In this document: piece by piece, positions 17,486 to 26,148 of the stretch | Layout of the letters: each line of letters opens with the position of its first letter | Position numbering within the stretch: position 1 is the first letter of the stretch | From: an uncultured Muribaculaceae bacterium | GTDB taxonomy: Bacteria; Bacteroidota; Bacteroidia; Bacteroidales; Muribaculaceae | Direction: 5' to 3' | Assembly: GCA_904501735.1 (NCBI GenBank) | Contig: CAJGBY010000008.1 | Span: 1 to 64,000, forward strand | Length of the DNA stretch: 64,000 nucleotides | Notes under the pieces: generated by a model | Databases searched by the model: none | Seen by the model: only the letters and a program-made list of their open reading frames with translations | Told to the model about the DNA's origin: nothing | Made by a program: the position numbers and the translations under genes

Positions 17486-18787
17486 TCAATCGTGTTGTTG
17501 ATTTTTATGCAGATATTCAAGGAAGTCGGCCACAATAAAAGTGCTACCCCCTACGAAAATCATATCGTCGGGCGAAGCTGCTTGCATGGCCACTTGGTAT
17601 GCCTCGCTGACCGATGAATAGTAGTTGCCTTCGAGGTCGTGAGCCGAAGCTAAAGTGAATAGATCCTTAGCTGCCATTGAGCGAGGGATATTAGCATTGG
17701 TGAAGTAGTAGGTCGCGTAGCGAGGGAAAATCTCGAGAATGTGAGTTACATCCTTGTCGCTCACGAAACCAAGCACGATGTGTAGCTTGCGATATTTCTC
17801 TTTAGCAAGTTGATGTACGATATATTGCACCCCACCAGCGTTGTGCCCAGTGTCGCACACAGTGCGAGGTTTGTCGTTGACCACCATCCATCGTCCCATA
17901 AGACCAGTTGTACGGCACACATTGGCAAATCCCTCTTCGATAGCTTGTTGGGTGATGTTTAAGCCCAATTTTTGCAAAGCGTGAATGGCATGTAGCGCAG
18001 TGTTTGCGTTTTTGAGTTGGCATTCGCCAGCAAGTGCATCGATGATGGTTCCGTTTTGTGCAGTTTCGAGCACAAGACAATCATTTTCGCGTTTGTGCGA
18101 TTTAATTTGTTTGGCATCTTCGGCAAAAGTGATAGGCGAGTGCATGCTTTCGGCCTTTTCGGCAAAAACTTCACGCACTTCACCAGTAGCTTCGCCTATT
18201 ATGACAGGAATTCCAGGCTTGATGATGCCCGCTTTTTCGCTTGCTATTTGAGATAGAGTGTTGCCGAGATATTGAGTGTGGTCGAAAGAGATGTTGGTGA
18301 TTACGCACAACTCTGGCATAATAATATTGGTACTATCGAGTCGTCCACCAAGACCTGTTTCGATGATAGCATAATCCACCTTCTCACGACGGAAATAGTC
18401 GAAAGCCATGATAGTGGTGATTTCGAAGAACGAAGGTTGTCCTGTGTGTCCCGAATTGATGTAGTTGTTGACAAAGTCCACCACATCTTGCTTAGGAATC
18501 ATTTCGCCGTTAATGCGAATGCGCTCGCGGAAGTCGATGAGGTGAGGCGATGTGAAAAGTCCCACCTTGTAGCCACTATGTTGAAGCACCGAAGCGATGA
18601 TGTGGGAAGTGGAACCCTTACCATTGGTTCCAGCCACATGAATACACTTGAAATGCTCTTGAGGTTCGCCATAGAGCATGCTAAGCGAAATGATGTTGTC
18701 GAGCCCTTCCTTGTAGGCATCACCCCCAGTTCGAGAGAACATTGGCATTTGGGTGAAAAGGTATTCTAATGTTTCGGGGTAATTCAT
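17486..18787 (-). CDS. folC: Bifunctional folylpolyglutamate/dihydrofolate synthase
   Basis: 433 residues starting MNYPETLEYLFTQ at 18787. A longer frame reaching 18883 overlaps the upstream gene and lacks family similarity. The Mur-ligase-like ATP loop is HVAGTNGKGSTSHI, followed by GLFTSPHL and RERIRINGE. The central catalytic part includes ETGLGGRLDSTNI and SFDHTQYLG, and the C-terminal domain has CDTGHNAGG. It adds glutamate to folates and converts dihydropteroate to dihydrofolate. Starts 2 bp after the stop of the chromate-transporter gene, so all three form one operon. Confidence 0.95.
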   Translation of the reverse strand: MNYPETLEYLFTQMPMFSRTGGDAYKEGLDNIISLSMLYGEPQEHFKCIHVAGTNGKGSTSHIIASVLQHSGYKVGLFTSPHLIDFRERIRINGEMIPKQDVVDFVNNYINSGHTGQPSFFEITTIMAFDYFRREKVDYAIIETGLGGRLDSTNIIMPELCVITNISFDHTQYLGNTLSQIASEKAGIIKPGIPVIIGEATGEVREVFAEKAESMHSPITFAEDAKQIKSHKRENDCLVLETAQNGTIIDALAGECQLKNANTALHAIHALQKLGLNITQQAIEEGFANVCRTTGLMGRWMVVNDKPRTVCDTGHNAGGVQYIVHQLAKEKYRKLHIVLGFVSDKDVTHILEIFPRYATYYFTNANIPRSMAAKDLFTLASAHDLEGNYYSSVSEAYQVAMQAASPDDMIFVGGSTFIVADFLEYLHKNQQHD

Positions 18788-18789
18788 AA

Positions 18790-19356
18790 TCAATAAATAA
18801 AAAGTCCAGCAATTCCAGCGAGTAAAATCACGAGAATTGGGTGTATTTTGGTGAAACGAACAATCAAAAATGAAATAGCGCAAATAATAATGCTTGCTGT
18901 GAGCTCATAGTTGGTGTTGCCAAAGTTGTCGTGATTCATCAATAGCAACGCCGCCGAGCCGATAAGTCCCACGCACACAGGTCGTAGCCCCTTGAAAATG
19001 CTCTTTATGATAGGGCTATTCTTGTGTCGGTTGATGTATTGCCCTGTGTAGAGGGTGAGAATATAGGGTGGAATCACCACAGCCATGGTAGCAAGAACTG
19101 AGCCCAAGATACCACTTAGCCAACCCATTCCACCTGCATCGCATCCCACTACATATCCTATGTAGGTTGCGCTATTGATGCCGATAGGACCGGGAGTCAT
19201 CTGAGAAATGGCTACAATATCGGTGAACATGGTGTTGGTAATCCACCCAGCGCCAACTACTTCGCGCTGAATGAGCGATAGCATGGCGTAGCCTCCACCA
19301 AATCCAAACAAGCCGATTTTGAGGTAGGCGAGAATGAGCTTAATGTAGGTGTTCAT
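18790..19356 (-). CDS. Chromate transporter half-subunit (second)
   Basis: 188 residues, a short-chain ChrA-type protein with about six hydrophobic segments. The family hallmark near the N-terminus is FGFGGGYAMLSLIQREVV, with SQMTPGPIGINSATYIGY next. Its start overlaps the stop of the upstream half-subunit by 4 bp (ATGA), indicating translational coupling and a 1:1 pair. CHR proteins export chromate or related oxyanions; in gut anaerobes the natural substrate is uncertain. Confidence 0.92.
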   Translation of the reverse strand: MNTYIKLILAYLKIGLFGFGGGYAMLSLIQREVVGAGWITNTMFTDIVAISQMTPGPIGINSATYIGYVVGCDAGGMGWLSGILGSVLATMAVVIPPYILTLYTGQYINRHKNSPIIKSIFKGLRPVCVGLIGSAALLLMNHDNFGNTNYELTASIIICAISFLIVRFTKIHPILVILLAGIAGLFIY

Positions 19357-19943
19357 TCGTTGTCCTCCTTTCGTGTCTTATTGTTTTGGTGTGATGAAAT
19401 TACATAATATAGATATCCACCCACAATACCAAGTATGATGAATACTATAGGGTTGGAAATGTAAGGCAATCCCGAATAAATGAGCAAAGCCGTAACTATA
19501 GGAATAAAAATCGTTATGCGATTGAGCTTGGCAACCTTAGCTGATGTAACGAGGGGAGCAAGGATAAGAGCCACCACGGCAGGTCGTATCCCCTTGAACA
19601 TTGCATTCAGTGTTTCGTTGTTTTTGATCGTTTCGGGAGTGAGGAATATGGCAATCGCAAGAATCATAAGGAATGAAGGAATGATAGAGCCGAGAGCAGC
19701 ACACAAACTTCCCTTTACACCACGCAACCGATCGCCTACCACGACAGCAATGTTGACGGCAAGAATGCCAGGCATAGCTTGTGCAATGGCAAGTAGGTCG
19801 AGGAATTCGTCGCGTTCTACCCAATGGTGTTTGTGTACGACTTCCTTCTCTATGATGGAAATCATAGCCCAACCTCCACCAAAGGTGAAAGCGCCCACTT
19901 TGAAGAATGACCAAAATATTTTATAGAAACTATCTTTAATCAT
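19353..19943 (-). CDS. Chromate transporter half-subunit (first)
   Basis: 196 residues from MIKDSFYKIFW at 19943. A further in-frame ATG at 19970 overlaps the -7 promoter element and is unlikely. The CHR motif is VGAFTFGGGWAMISIIEKEVV, with AIAQAMPGILAVNIAVVVG following. Two adjacent half-length CHR proteins of opposite topology are a known arrangement, so this is not a frameshifted full-length gene. First gene of the operon with folC. Confidence 0.92.
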   Translation of the reverse strand: MIKDSFYKIFWSFFKVGAFTFGGGWAMISIIEKEVVHKHHWVERDEFLDLLAIAQAMPGILAVNIAVVVGDRLRGVKGSLCAALGSIIPSFLMILAIAIFLTPETIKNNETLNAMFKGIRPAVVALILAPLVTSAKVAKLNRITIFIPIVTALLIYSGLPYISNPIVFIILGIVGGYLYYVISSHQNNKTRKEDNE

Positions 19944-19967
19944 CGAATTTACGAATATTTCAAAATA

Positions 19968-19975
19968 CAAAGATA
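19968..19975 (-). promoter_or_regulatory. Promoter -7 element of the chromate transporter/folC operon
   Basis: Minus strand TATCTTTG, a match to TAnnTTTG. A TTG about 21 bases further upstream can serve as -33. The leader to the ATG at 19943 is about 20 bases. Confidence 0.5.
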
Positions 19976-20123
19976 GCTAAAAAAACGAAATTTTGCCAAT
20001 GAATAATGATAGGTAATGAAGTGTGGTAAAAAAGGAGGGTAAGTTTGGCGGAATAGGGATAGCCGTGAAAGTGTGAACAAGTTTTGCTATACATTTGTAG
20101 TAGAATTAAAAGCCCGAAAAGAA

Positions 20124-21293
20124 GTGAAAAGAATTTGTAGCCTTATAGTAGCAGTTTTGGCTGTGACTATGTGCTGTGGAGCGAGTGAAATGTCGCAAGA
20201 TAGTGTCATGGTTGAAATGCGTGATTCGTTGACTAAGCGTCCTGGCTTGGTGAAACGAATATTGAAATATTTTGATGACACAAACGAGGATAAACCCTAT
20301 AAAAAGTTTGATGTGAGTGTGATAGGTGGCCCATTCTATATGTCGGATGCTAAATTTGGGTTGGGGCTTGTGAGTGCTGGGTTGTATAGAATGAATGGTT
20401 GTGATAAAGCTATGCAACCGTCAAATGTTACACTATTTGGCAATGTGTCGACGGTGGGATTCTATATGATAGGTATTAAGGGAAATAATCTGTTCCCTGA
20501 GGATCGTTATCGCCTCAATTATACTACATTCTTTTATTCATTTCCGTCATATTACTGGGGAATAGGATATGATAGGGGCAATAACGATGCAAATAAATCA
20601 AAGATAGATAGATTTCAGGCACGAGTGAAAGCTGAATTCCTTGTGAGATTGTGTGATAATCTGTATTTCGGTCCTTGTGTTATGTGGGATTATGCCAAAG
20701 CTGGTGATGTGAAGGCGGACGCAGTGGCGCTGTTTGATGGAATGTCGCTTGTGCAACGCAATTATGGTGTGGGCGCGTCGATACAATATGATACGCGTGA
20801 TTTTATCTCCAATGCGAGTAGGGGTGTTCATCTTTTTTTGTCGCAAGAGTTTCGACCAAGTTGGCTCGGTAACGACCAGTCATTTTCGACCACTTCGTTT
20901 ATTGTGCGAGGATATAAAAGCGTGTGGAAAGGAGGCGTGTTGGCAGGAGAACTGCAAGGCACATTCAATGTGGGCAATCCGTCGTGGTCGATGATGGCTG
21001 AACTTGGAGGTTCGAGCTCGATGCGTGGTTATTACGAAGGACGCTATCGTGACAAAAATAGCATCACAGCACAGTTGGAATTGCGTCAGCATGTGTGGCG
21101 TCGCAACGGATTGACTTTGTGGGTGGGGGCCGGTAATGTGTTTCACGATAGGCGAACATTCAAAAAGATACTGCCTAATTATGGGATAGGCTATAGATGG
21201 GAATTCAAGAAGAAAGTGAATGTGCGTCTTGATATGGGATTTGGAAAGAATGGTCAAACAGGATTTGTGTTTAATATCAATGAAGCATTCTAA
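20124..21293 (+). CDS. Omp85/BamA-like outer membrane beta-barrel protein
   Basis: 389 residues from a GTG at 20124, which gives a clean signal peptide (KRICSLIVAVLAVTMCCGA). A GTG at 20073 would place 17 odd residues ahead of it and lies before a TACATTTG promoter-like box at about 20090. The rest is a C-terminal surface-antigen (Bac_surface_Ag) type barrel without POTRA domains: YGVGASIQYDTRDFISNASR, GGSSSMRGYYEGRYRDKN and a C-terminal aromatic strand ending in Phe. A role in outer-membrane assembly or lipid handling is possible. The end overlaps the next gene by 14 bp. Confidence 0.82.
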   Translation: MKRICSLIVAVLAVTMCCGASEMSQDSVMVEMRDSLTKRPGLVKRILKYFDDTNEDKPYKKFDVSVIGGPFYMSDAKFGLGLVSAGLYRMNGCDKAMQPSNVTLFGNVSTVGFYMIGIKGNNLFPEDRYRLNYTTFFYSFPSYYWGIGYDRGNNDANKSKIDRFQARVKAEFLVRLCDNLYFGPCVMWDYAKAGDVKADAVALFDGMSLVQRNYGVGASIQYDTRDFISNASRGVHLFLSQEFRPSWLGNDQSFSTTSFIVRGYKSVWKGGVLAGELQGTFNVGNPSWSMMAELGGSSSMRGYYEGRYRDKNSITAQLELRQHVWRRNGLTLWVGAGNVFHDRRTFKKILPNYGIGYRWEFKKKVNVRLDMGFGKNGQTGFVFNINEAF

Positions 21294-22926
21294 AAATATT
21301 ATTAGTCAAAAAGTGCTATTCGCGTTGTGTGTGATAGCATTAGCATTGCCCAATGTATGCTTGTTTTTCACAGAGCAAATGCCATTGCTTGCGAGGGCGT
21401 GCAATGTGGTGCTACCAGTGAGTGTGTATTGGTGGGTAATGACTTTGAATAGTCGTCCCGGAAGGGCGTTTTTATGGTTGTTTCCGTTGGCGTTTTTTGC
21501 AGCATTTCAGATAGTGTTGTTGTATCTATTTGGCAATTCGGTGATATCGGTGGATATGTTCTTAAATATTGTAACAACAAACTTTAATGAAGCCGGTGAG
21601 CTACTTGGCAATATCTATCCGTCAGTTATATTTGTGGTAGTGGTATACTTGCCATTGATAGTGTGGAGTGCATTGTCGTTGCGTTGCGCACCAATAGAAG
21701 AGTCGTTTAGACGCGCGAATAAGCGATGGGCAAAGCGAGGAATGATGGTGGGACTGGTGTTGCTTGTGGCGAATTGTTTGTGGGACAAAGATTACGAAGT
21801 GGAACGCGATTTATATCCAGTAAATGTGGCTTACAATGCCGTGTTAGCAGTGGATCGCAATATTAAAATAGACAATTATCACAACACATCGCATGATTTT
21901 ACATTCAATGCAGTGAGTGCGCGAGATGCTACTGAAAAGGAGCTGTATGTGTTGGTGATAGGCGAAACTGCACGGGCTGCGAACTTTGGTGTGTATGGAT
22001 ATGAGCGTAATACCACGCCATTGTTGGGAAAATTAAGCAACTTAGTAGTATTCAAGCAAGCATTTACCCAGTCGAACACAACGCATAAAAGTGTGCCTAT
22101 GTTGATGTCGGGGGTGAGTGCCGATGATTATAACGATATATATTATCAAAAGAGTATTATAACGGCATTCAAAGAGGCAGGGTATAGCACGGCATATTTC
22201 TCTAATCAACGACGCAATAATTCGTTTATCGATTACTTTGGTGAGGAAGCCAATGTGGCTGTGTTTCTGAAGGATAGCGTGGATATAGGTGGAAATGTGT
22301 ATGATACAGAGTTGCTTGCACGGTTAGATGATTATCTTGCACATGATAGGAGTGCGAAACGATTTGTTGTACTACAGACCTATGGCTCGCATTTTAATTA
22401 TAGGGAGCGTTATCCAATCGATAAGGTATATTATAAACCCGATAATTATGCGTCGGCGTCGAGTGAGAATAGGCAAGCTATTGTGAATGCCTATGACAAT
22501 ACAATTCGTGCTACCGATGAGTTGTTGAGTGAGGTGGTGAAGATGGTTGAGGGGCAAGGAGTGTCGTCGGCAGTGATGTATGTGTCGGATCATGGTGAGG
22601 ATATATACGATAATGAGGAAAATCATTTTTTGCATGCTTCTCCTATTCCTACGCTCTACCAGTTGCATGTGCCATTGCTTGTGTGGACATCACCGAGTTA
22701 TTCGGCGAAATATGCTATGAAATGCGCTGCATTACGCGATAACGCTGAGGCCGAAGTGGCTACCAGTTTGGCAGTGTTTCACACACTTTTCGATATAGCC
22801 GATATCAATACACCATACAAGAAAGATAATAGTGCGTTGTCAAACAAAGATTTCAAGTCGCAACCATATCTAAAATACTTAGACGACCACAACGAGGCAG
22901 TTGCAGTGAGTGAGCTATGTAGATAA
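21280..22926 (+). CDS. Phosphoethanolamine transferase (EptA-like, sulfatase fold)
   Basis: 548 residues starting MKHSKNIISQ at 21280, inside the end of the barrel gene. About five N-terminal transmembrane helices are followed by a periplasmic alkaline-phosphatase/sulfatase-fold domain. Motifs are LVIGETARAANFGVYGYERN (metal site), SNTTHKSVPMLMSG (nucleophile Thr region), VSDHGEDIYDN and ENHFLHASP. This matches transferases that add phosphoethanolamine to lipid A or other glycans at the periplasmic face. In Bacteroidales such enzymes can affect resistance to cationic peptides. Translationally coupled to the outer membrane barrel gene. Confidence 0.88.
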   Translation: MKHSKNIISQKVLFALCVIALALPNVCLFFTEQMPLLARACNVVLPVSVYWWVMTLNSRPGRAFLWLFPLAFFAAFQIVLLYLFGNSVISVDMFLNIVTTNFNEAGELLGNIYPSVIFVVVVYLPLIVWSALSLRCAPIEESFRRANKRWAKRGMMVGLVLLVANCLWDKDYEVERDLYPVNVAYNAVLAVDRNIKIDNYHNTSHDFTFNAVSARDATEKELYVLVIGETARAANFGVYGYERNTTPLLGKLSNLVVFKQAFTQSNTTHKSVPMLMSGVSADDYNDIYYQKSIITAFKEAGYSTAYFSNQRRNNSFIDYFGEEANVAVFLKDSVDIGGNVYDTELLARLDDYLAHDRSAKRFVVLQTYGSHFNYRERYPIDKVYYKPDNYASASSENRQAIVNAYDNTIRATDELLSEVVKMVEGQGVSSAVMYVSDHGEDIYDNEENHFLHASPIPTLYQLHVPLLVWTSPSYSAKYAMKCAALRDNAEAEVATSLAVFHTLFDIADINTPYKKDNSALSNKDFKSQPYLKYLDDHNEAVAVSELCR

Positions 22927-22946
22927 CCAATGGGTAGAAAAACAAA

Positions 22947-22972
22947 AAAGGAATCTCGATTGAGATTCCTTT
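22947..22972. terminator. Bidirectional terminator between transferase gene and tRNAs
   Basis: Stem AAGGAATCTC/GAGATTCCTT with GATT loop. The A run on the left and T run on the right allow use in both directions. Confidence 0.7.
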
Positions 22973-22974
22973 TG

Positions 22975-23048
22975 CGCTTCAAGATGGGCTTGAACCAACG
23001 ACCCCCTGATTAACAGTCAGGTGCTCTAACCAACTGAGCTATTGAAGC
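22975..23048 (-). tRNA. tRNA-Asn (GTT)
   Basis: 74 bases. Acceptor stem GCTTCAA/TTGAAGC, D-arm AGCTCAGTTGGTTAGAGC, anticodon loop CTGTTAA giving anticodon GTT, T-arm with GGTTCAAGCC, discriminator G. The CCA end is not encoded. Confidence 0.93.
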
Positions 23049-23066
23049 AAGTTTGTTGTATGTTTG

Positions 23067-23140
23067 CGCTTCAAGATGGGCTTGAACCAACGACCCCCTG
23101 ATTAACAGTCAGGTGCTCTAACCAACTGAGCTATTGAAGC
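23067..23140 (-). tRNA. tRNA-Asn (GTT), second identical copy
   Basis: 74 bases, identical to the copy at 22975-23048 over the mature tRNA, and 18 bases upstream of it on the minus strand. The two are presumably co-transcribed from a promoter to the right and end at the hairpin at 22947. Confidence 0.93.
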
Positions 23141-23300
23141 AGTTCCGCAGTCACTTTCGTGAATTGCGATGCAAAATTAGTTGGAATATTTGAAATATGC
23201 AAATCTTTAGCGAAAAAAGCGAGATATTTTTCAATTTTAAGACTTTTTTGCCTAAAAATCTAACGAATTTCAGTAGTAATGTTGTATTTTAGCAGTTAAA

Positions 23301-24974
23301 ATGAAGAAATCGATGAATGCAAGAATAAAAAAAATGATATTAGGCGTGGCATTATGTGTGCTTGGAGCGATGTCGCTTAGTGCCACTGATGCGAAACGCG
23401 ATACCGAAATAGTGCGAAATCTCGATACATTTAATTCGCTTTATAAAGAATTGAATGCATTCTATGTGGATTCGCTCGATGCAAAAAAGAATATTGAGAC
23501 AGCGATAGGAGCGATGTTGAGAAGTATCGACCCATATACTGAATATGTGTCGGCAAACAACTTGGACGATTATCGCGTGCTGTCGACAGGCGAGTATGGC
23601 GGAATAGGTTCAGGTATTATTAGCCGTGATGGTAGTTCTTATTTCTCGGAACCTTATGAGGGCAGTCCAGCAGCTTTGGCAGGTATTCGTCCAGGCGATA
23701 AGATCGTGATGATTGATGGTGATAGCATAGGCTCTATGGCACTTGATAAGGTGAGCGAGCGTCTCAAGGGCGAACAAAACACAACGGTGAAGGTTGTTGT
23801 TGATCGTCCGTATGTGGGCAATGTGGAAATGAGTATTGTGCGCAAGAAAATCAAGCAGAACCCAGTGCCTTACTATGGAGTGCAACGCGATAGCATAGGT
23901 TATATATCACTTACAACATTTAATGCCAATTCGGCAGCCGAAGTGAAGAAAGCCCTTTTGGACTTGACTAAAAATAAGGCAGTGAAGACGATAGCTCTCG
24001 ATTTGCGAGGCAATGGAGGTGGCTTGCTTGAAAGTGCTGTGCAGATTGTGGGTATGTTTGTGCCTAAAGGTACTGAAGTGCTAACGCAAAAAGGACGCAT
24101 CAAACAAAATACTCGCACCTACAAGACTACACAAGAGCCAGTGGATACAAAAATCCCATTGGTGGTGCTGATTGATGGTAGTTCGGCTTCGTCATCGGAG
24201 ATTGTGGCAGGTTCATTGCAAGACCTTGACCGTGCTGTGATAGTGGGTAATCGTTCGTATGGTAAAGGACTTGTGCAAACATCGCGTCCGTTGCCCTATG
24301 ATGGAATCTTACATGTAACAATAGCAAAATATTATATTCCAAGTGGTCGATTGATTCAAGCAATCGATTATTCTCGCCGTAAGGCCGACGGCTCGGTAGA
24401 ACGCATTCCAGACAGTTTGACTAATGTGTTCCACACAGCTAATGGTAGAGAAGTGCGTGATGGTGGAGGTATTACCCCTGATATCGAGGTGGAATATCCA
24501 AAGGTAAATCGTTTGGCTTATAATATTGTGCGCGATTATTGGGCTATGGATTTTGCGACAAAGTACCGTAGCGAACACGAAACTATCCCTGCAGTGGAAG
24601 ACTTTGAGGTGAATGATAGTATTTACAACCAATTCAAGGCATTTATCAATCCCGAAAAGTTCCAATATGACAAAGTGTGCGAAGATGGGTTGAAACAATT
24701 GCGTGAAGTGGCCGATACTGAAGGGTATATGAACGATTCGACCAAGGAAGTGTTTGCTCAACTTGAAAAATTGTTGAAACACGACTTGCAAAAGGACCTT
24801 GATTTGCATCGTAAACTAATATCTCAAATATTAGCAGTAGAAATAGTGCAACGCTATTATTATCAACGAGGTGAGTGTATTCAAGAGCTGAAAGATGACC
24901 CTGCACTCGATGCGATAGTGAAGCTGTTCTCTGATCCTCGTGAATATTATTCGAAATTGGGGATAAAAAAGTAA
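23301..24974 (+). CDS. S41 family C-terminal processing peptidase
   Basis: 557 residues. N-terminal signal or signal anchor (MILGVALCVLGAMSLSATD). A PDZ domain lies at about 85-170 (GGIGSGI, GSPAALAGIRPGDKIVMIDG). The protease core has LDLRGNGGGLLESAVQI, the nucleophile segment DGSSASSSEI (Ser297 by alignment with Prc/CtpA spacing) and the general base in RSYGKGLVQ (Lys322). Residues after about 400 form a C-terminal helical extension common in Bacteroidetes CtpA proteins. Periplasmic tail-specific protease. Likely monocistronic. Confidence 0.92.
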   Translation: MKKSMNARIKKMILGVALCVLGAMSLSATDAKRDTEIVRNLDTFNSLYKELNAFYVDSLDAKKNIETAIGAMLRSIDPYTEYVSANNLDDYRVLSTGEYGGIGSGIISRDGSSYFSEPYEGSPAALAGIRPGDKIVMIDGDSIGSMALDKVSERLKGEQNTTVKVVVDRPYVGNVEMSIVRKKIKQNPVPYYGVQRDSIGYISLTTFNANSAAEVKKALLDLTKNKAVKTIALDLRGNGGGLLESAVQIVGMFVPKGTEVLTQKGRIKQNTRTYKTTQEPVDTKIPLVVLIDGSSASSSEIVAGSLQDLDRAVIVGNRSYGKGLVQTSRPLPYDGILHVTIAKYYIPSGRLIQAIDYSRRKADGSVERIPDSLTNVFHTANGREVRDGGGITPDIEVEYPKVNRLAYNIVRDYWAMDFATKYRSEHETIPAVEDFEVNDSIYNQFKAFINPEKFQYDKVCEDGLKQLREVADTEGYMNDSTKEVFAQLEKLLKHDLQKDLDLHRKLISQILAVEIVQRYYYQRGECIQELKDDPALDAIVKLFSDPREYYSKLGIKK

Positions 24975-25045
24975 GCGCTATTTAACTTGTGGCATTGAAA
25001 AGCATCTAATAATACAATATTGAAACTTAAAAACCATAGATATAC

Positions 25046-26125
25046 ATGAACAAATATGTAAAGTGGGGAATTGTCGGAGTGATAGTTCTCGGATTTGCGG
25101 GCTGGGGAGTTTATAATCTTACTCCTAAAGAGAATAAAGACCTAAAAGAAGCGCCTGTGAAGGAGGCAAAAGGTCGTAAAGGGAAAGTGTTGAATGTGCG
25201 TGCAGTGCGTATGCAACAACAAGATTTGAGCGATGCGCTGTATGTGAGTGGTAGTCTATTACCAGATGAAGAGGTGAATCTAACCTTTGAAACTTCGGGC
25301 AAAATCACTGAGATATATTTCAAAGAAGGTGCATTTGTGCGCAAGGGACAACTTCTTGCTAAAATTAATGATGCTTCGTTGCAAGCGCAACTTAAGAAAC
25401 TTGAAGTGCAATTGAAATTGTACCAAGATCGTCTTTATCGTCAAAATGCGTTGCTTGAAAAAGAAGCGGTGAGTAAAGAAGCTTATCAAGAAGCCGAAAC
25501 AAGTTTGGCAACTCTTGAAGCCGAAATAGAATTGGTGAAAGCTAATATAGCACACACTGAATTGCGTGCGCCATTTGATGGCGTGATAGGTTTGCGCTCG
25601 GTGAGCCAAGGAGCTTATGCTTCGCAATCTACACCAGTGGCTTGCATCACAAAGATAAATCCATTGAAGGTGGAATTTAGTGTGCCTGAACGCTATGCTA
25701 CTCAAATTCAGGCAGGTAGCCCATTGACATTTACAATGGAAGGCGACCTAAAAGAACGCAATGCAAAGGTGTATGCGCTTGATTCACGCGTAGATGACGC
25801 GACTAGAACGATAAAGGTGCGCGCGCATTACGATAATAGCAATGGAGCGTTAGTGCCAGGAAGATATGTAAATGTGACACTTACAACGAGCCAATATGCT
25901 AATACACTGGCAGTTCCAAGTGAAGCTGTCGTGAGTGAGATGGGAATTGATAAAGTTTTCCTTTATAAGGAAGGAAAAGCGCAACCTGTTGAAATTCAGA
26001 AGGGTGTGCGCACAGCCGACAAGGTTCAAGTGCTTGACGGTTTGTCGGTGGGAGACACCGTAATCGTGAGCGGAACAATGCAAATCCGTACAGGTCAAAA
26101 GGTGACTCTTGACGAAGTGAAATAA
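25046..26125 (+). CDS. RND efflux periplasmic adaptor
   Basis: 359 residues. N-terminal anchor (WGIVGVIVLGFAGWGVY), no lipobox. The lipoyl halves are FETSGKITEIYFKEGAFVRK and IAHTELRAPFDGVIGLRSV, separated by a coiled-coil hairpin. Beta-barrel and membrane-proximal domains end with VLDGLSVGDTVIVSG. This is the AcrA/MexA class. First gene of a three-gene RND operon (24 bp to the pump gene). Confidence 0.92.
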   Translation: MNKYVKWGIVGVIVLGFAGWGVYNLTPKENKDLKEAPVKEAKGRKGKVLNVRAVRMQQQDLSDALYVSGSLLPDEEVNLTFETSGKITEIYFKEGAFVRKGQLLAKINDASLQAQLKKLEVQLKLYQDRLYRQNALLEKEAVSKEAYQEAETSLATLEAEIELVKANIAHTELRAPFDGVIGLRSVSQGAYASQSTPVACITKINPLKVEFSVPERYATQIQAGSPLTFTMEGDLKERNAKVYALDSRVDDATRTIKVRAHYDNSNGALVPGRYVNVTLTTSQYANTLAVPSEAVVSEMGIDKVFLYKEGKAQPVEIQKGVRTADKVQVLDGLSVGDTVIVSGTMQIRTGQKVTLDEVK

Positions 26126-26148
26126 CCCTCGCATTAATCAATGTTGCT

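Noticed and set aside
18790..19943. Possible frameshift splitting a full-length chromate transporter
   Set aside because: Each half has its own complete CHR motif near its N-terminus and a 4-bp ATGA overlap, which is the normal two-gene short-chain CHR arrangement.
22975..23140. CRISPR-like direct repeat of about 74 bases
   Set aside because: The two copies fold as tRNA-Asn with GTT anticodons; they are duplicated tRNA genes.
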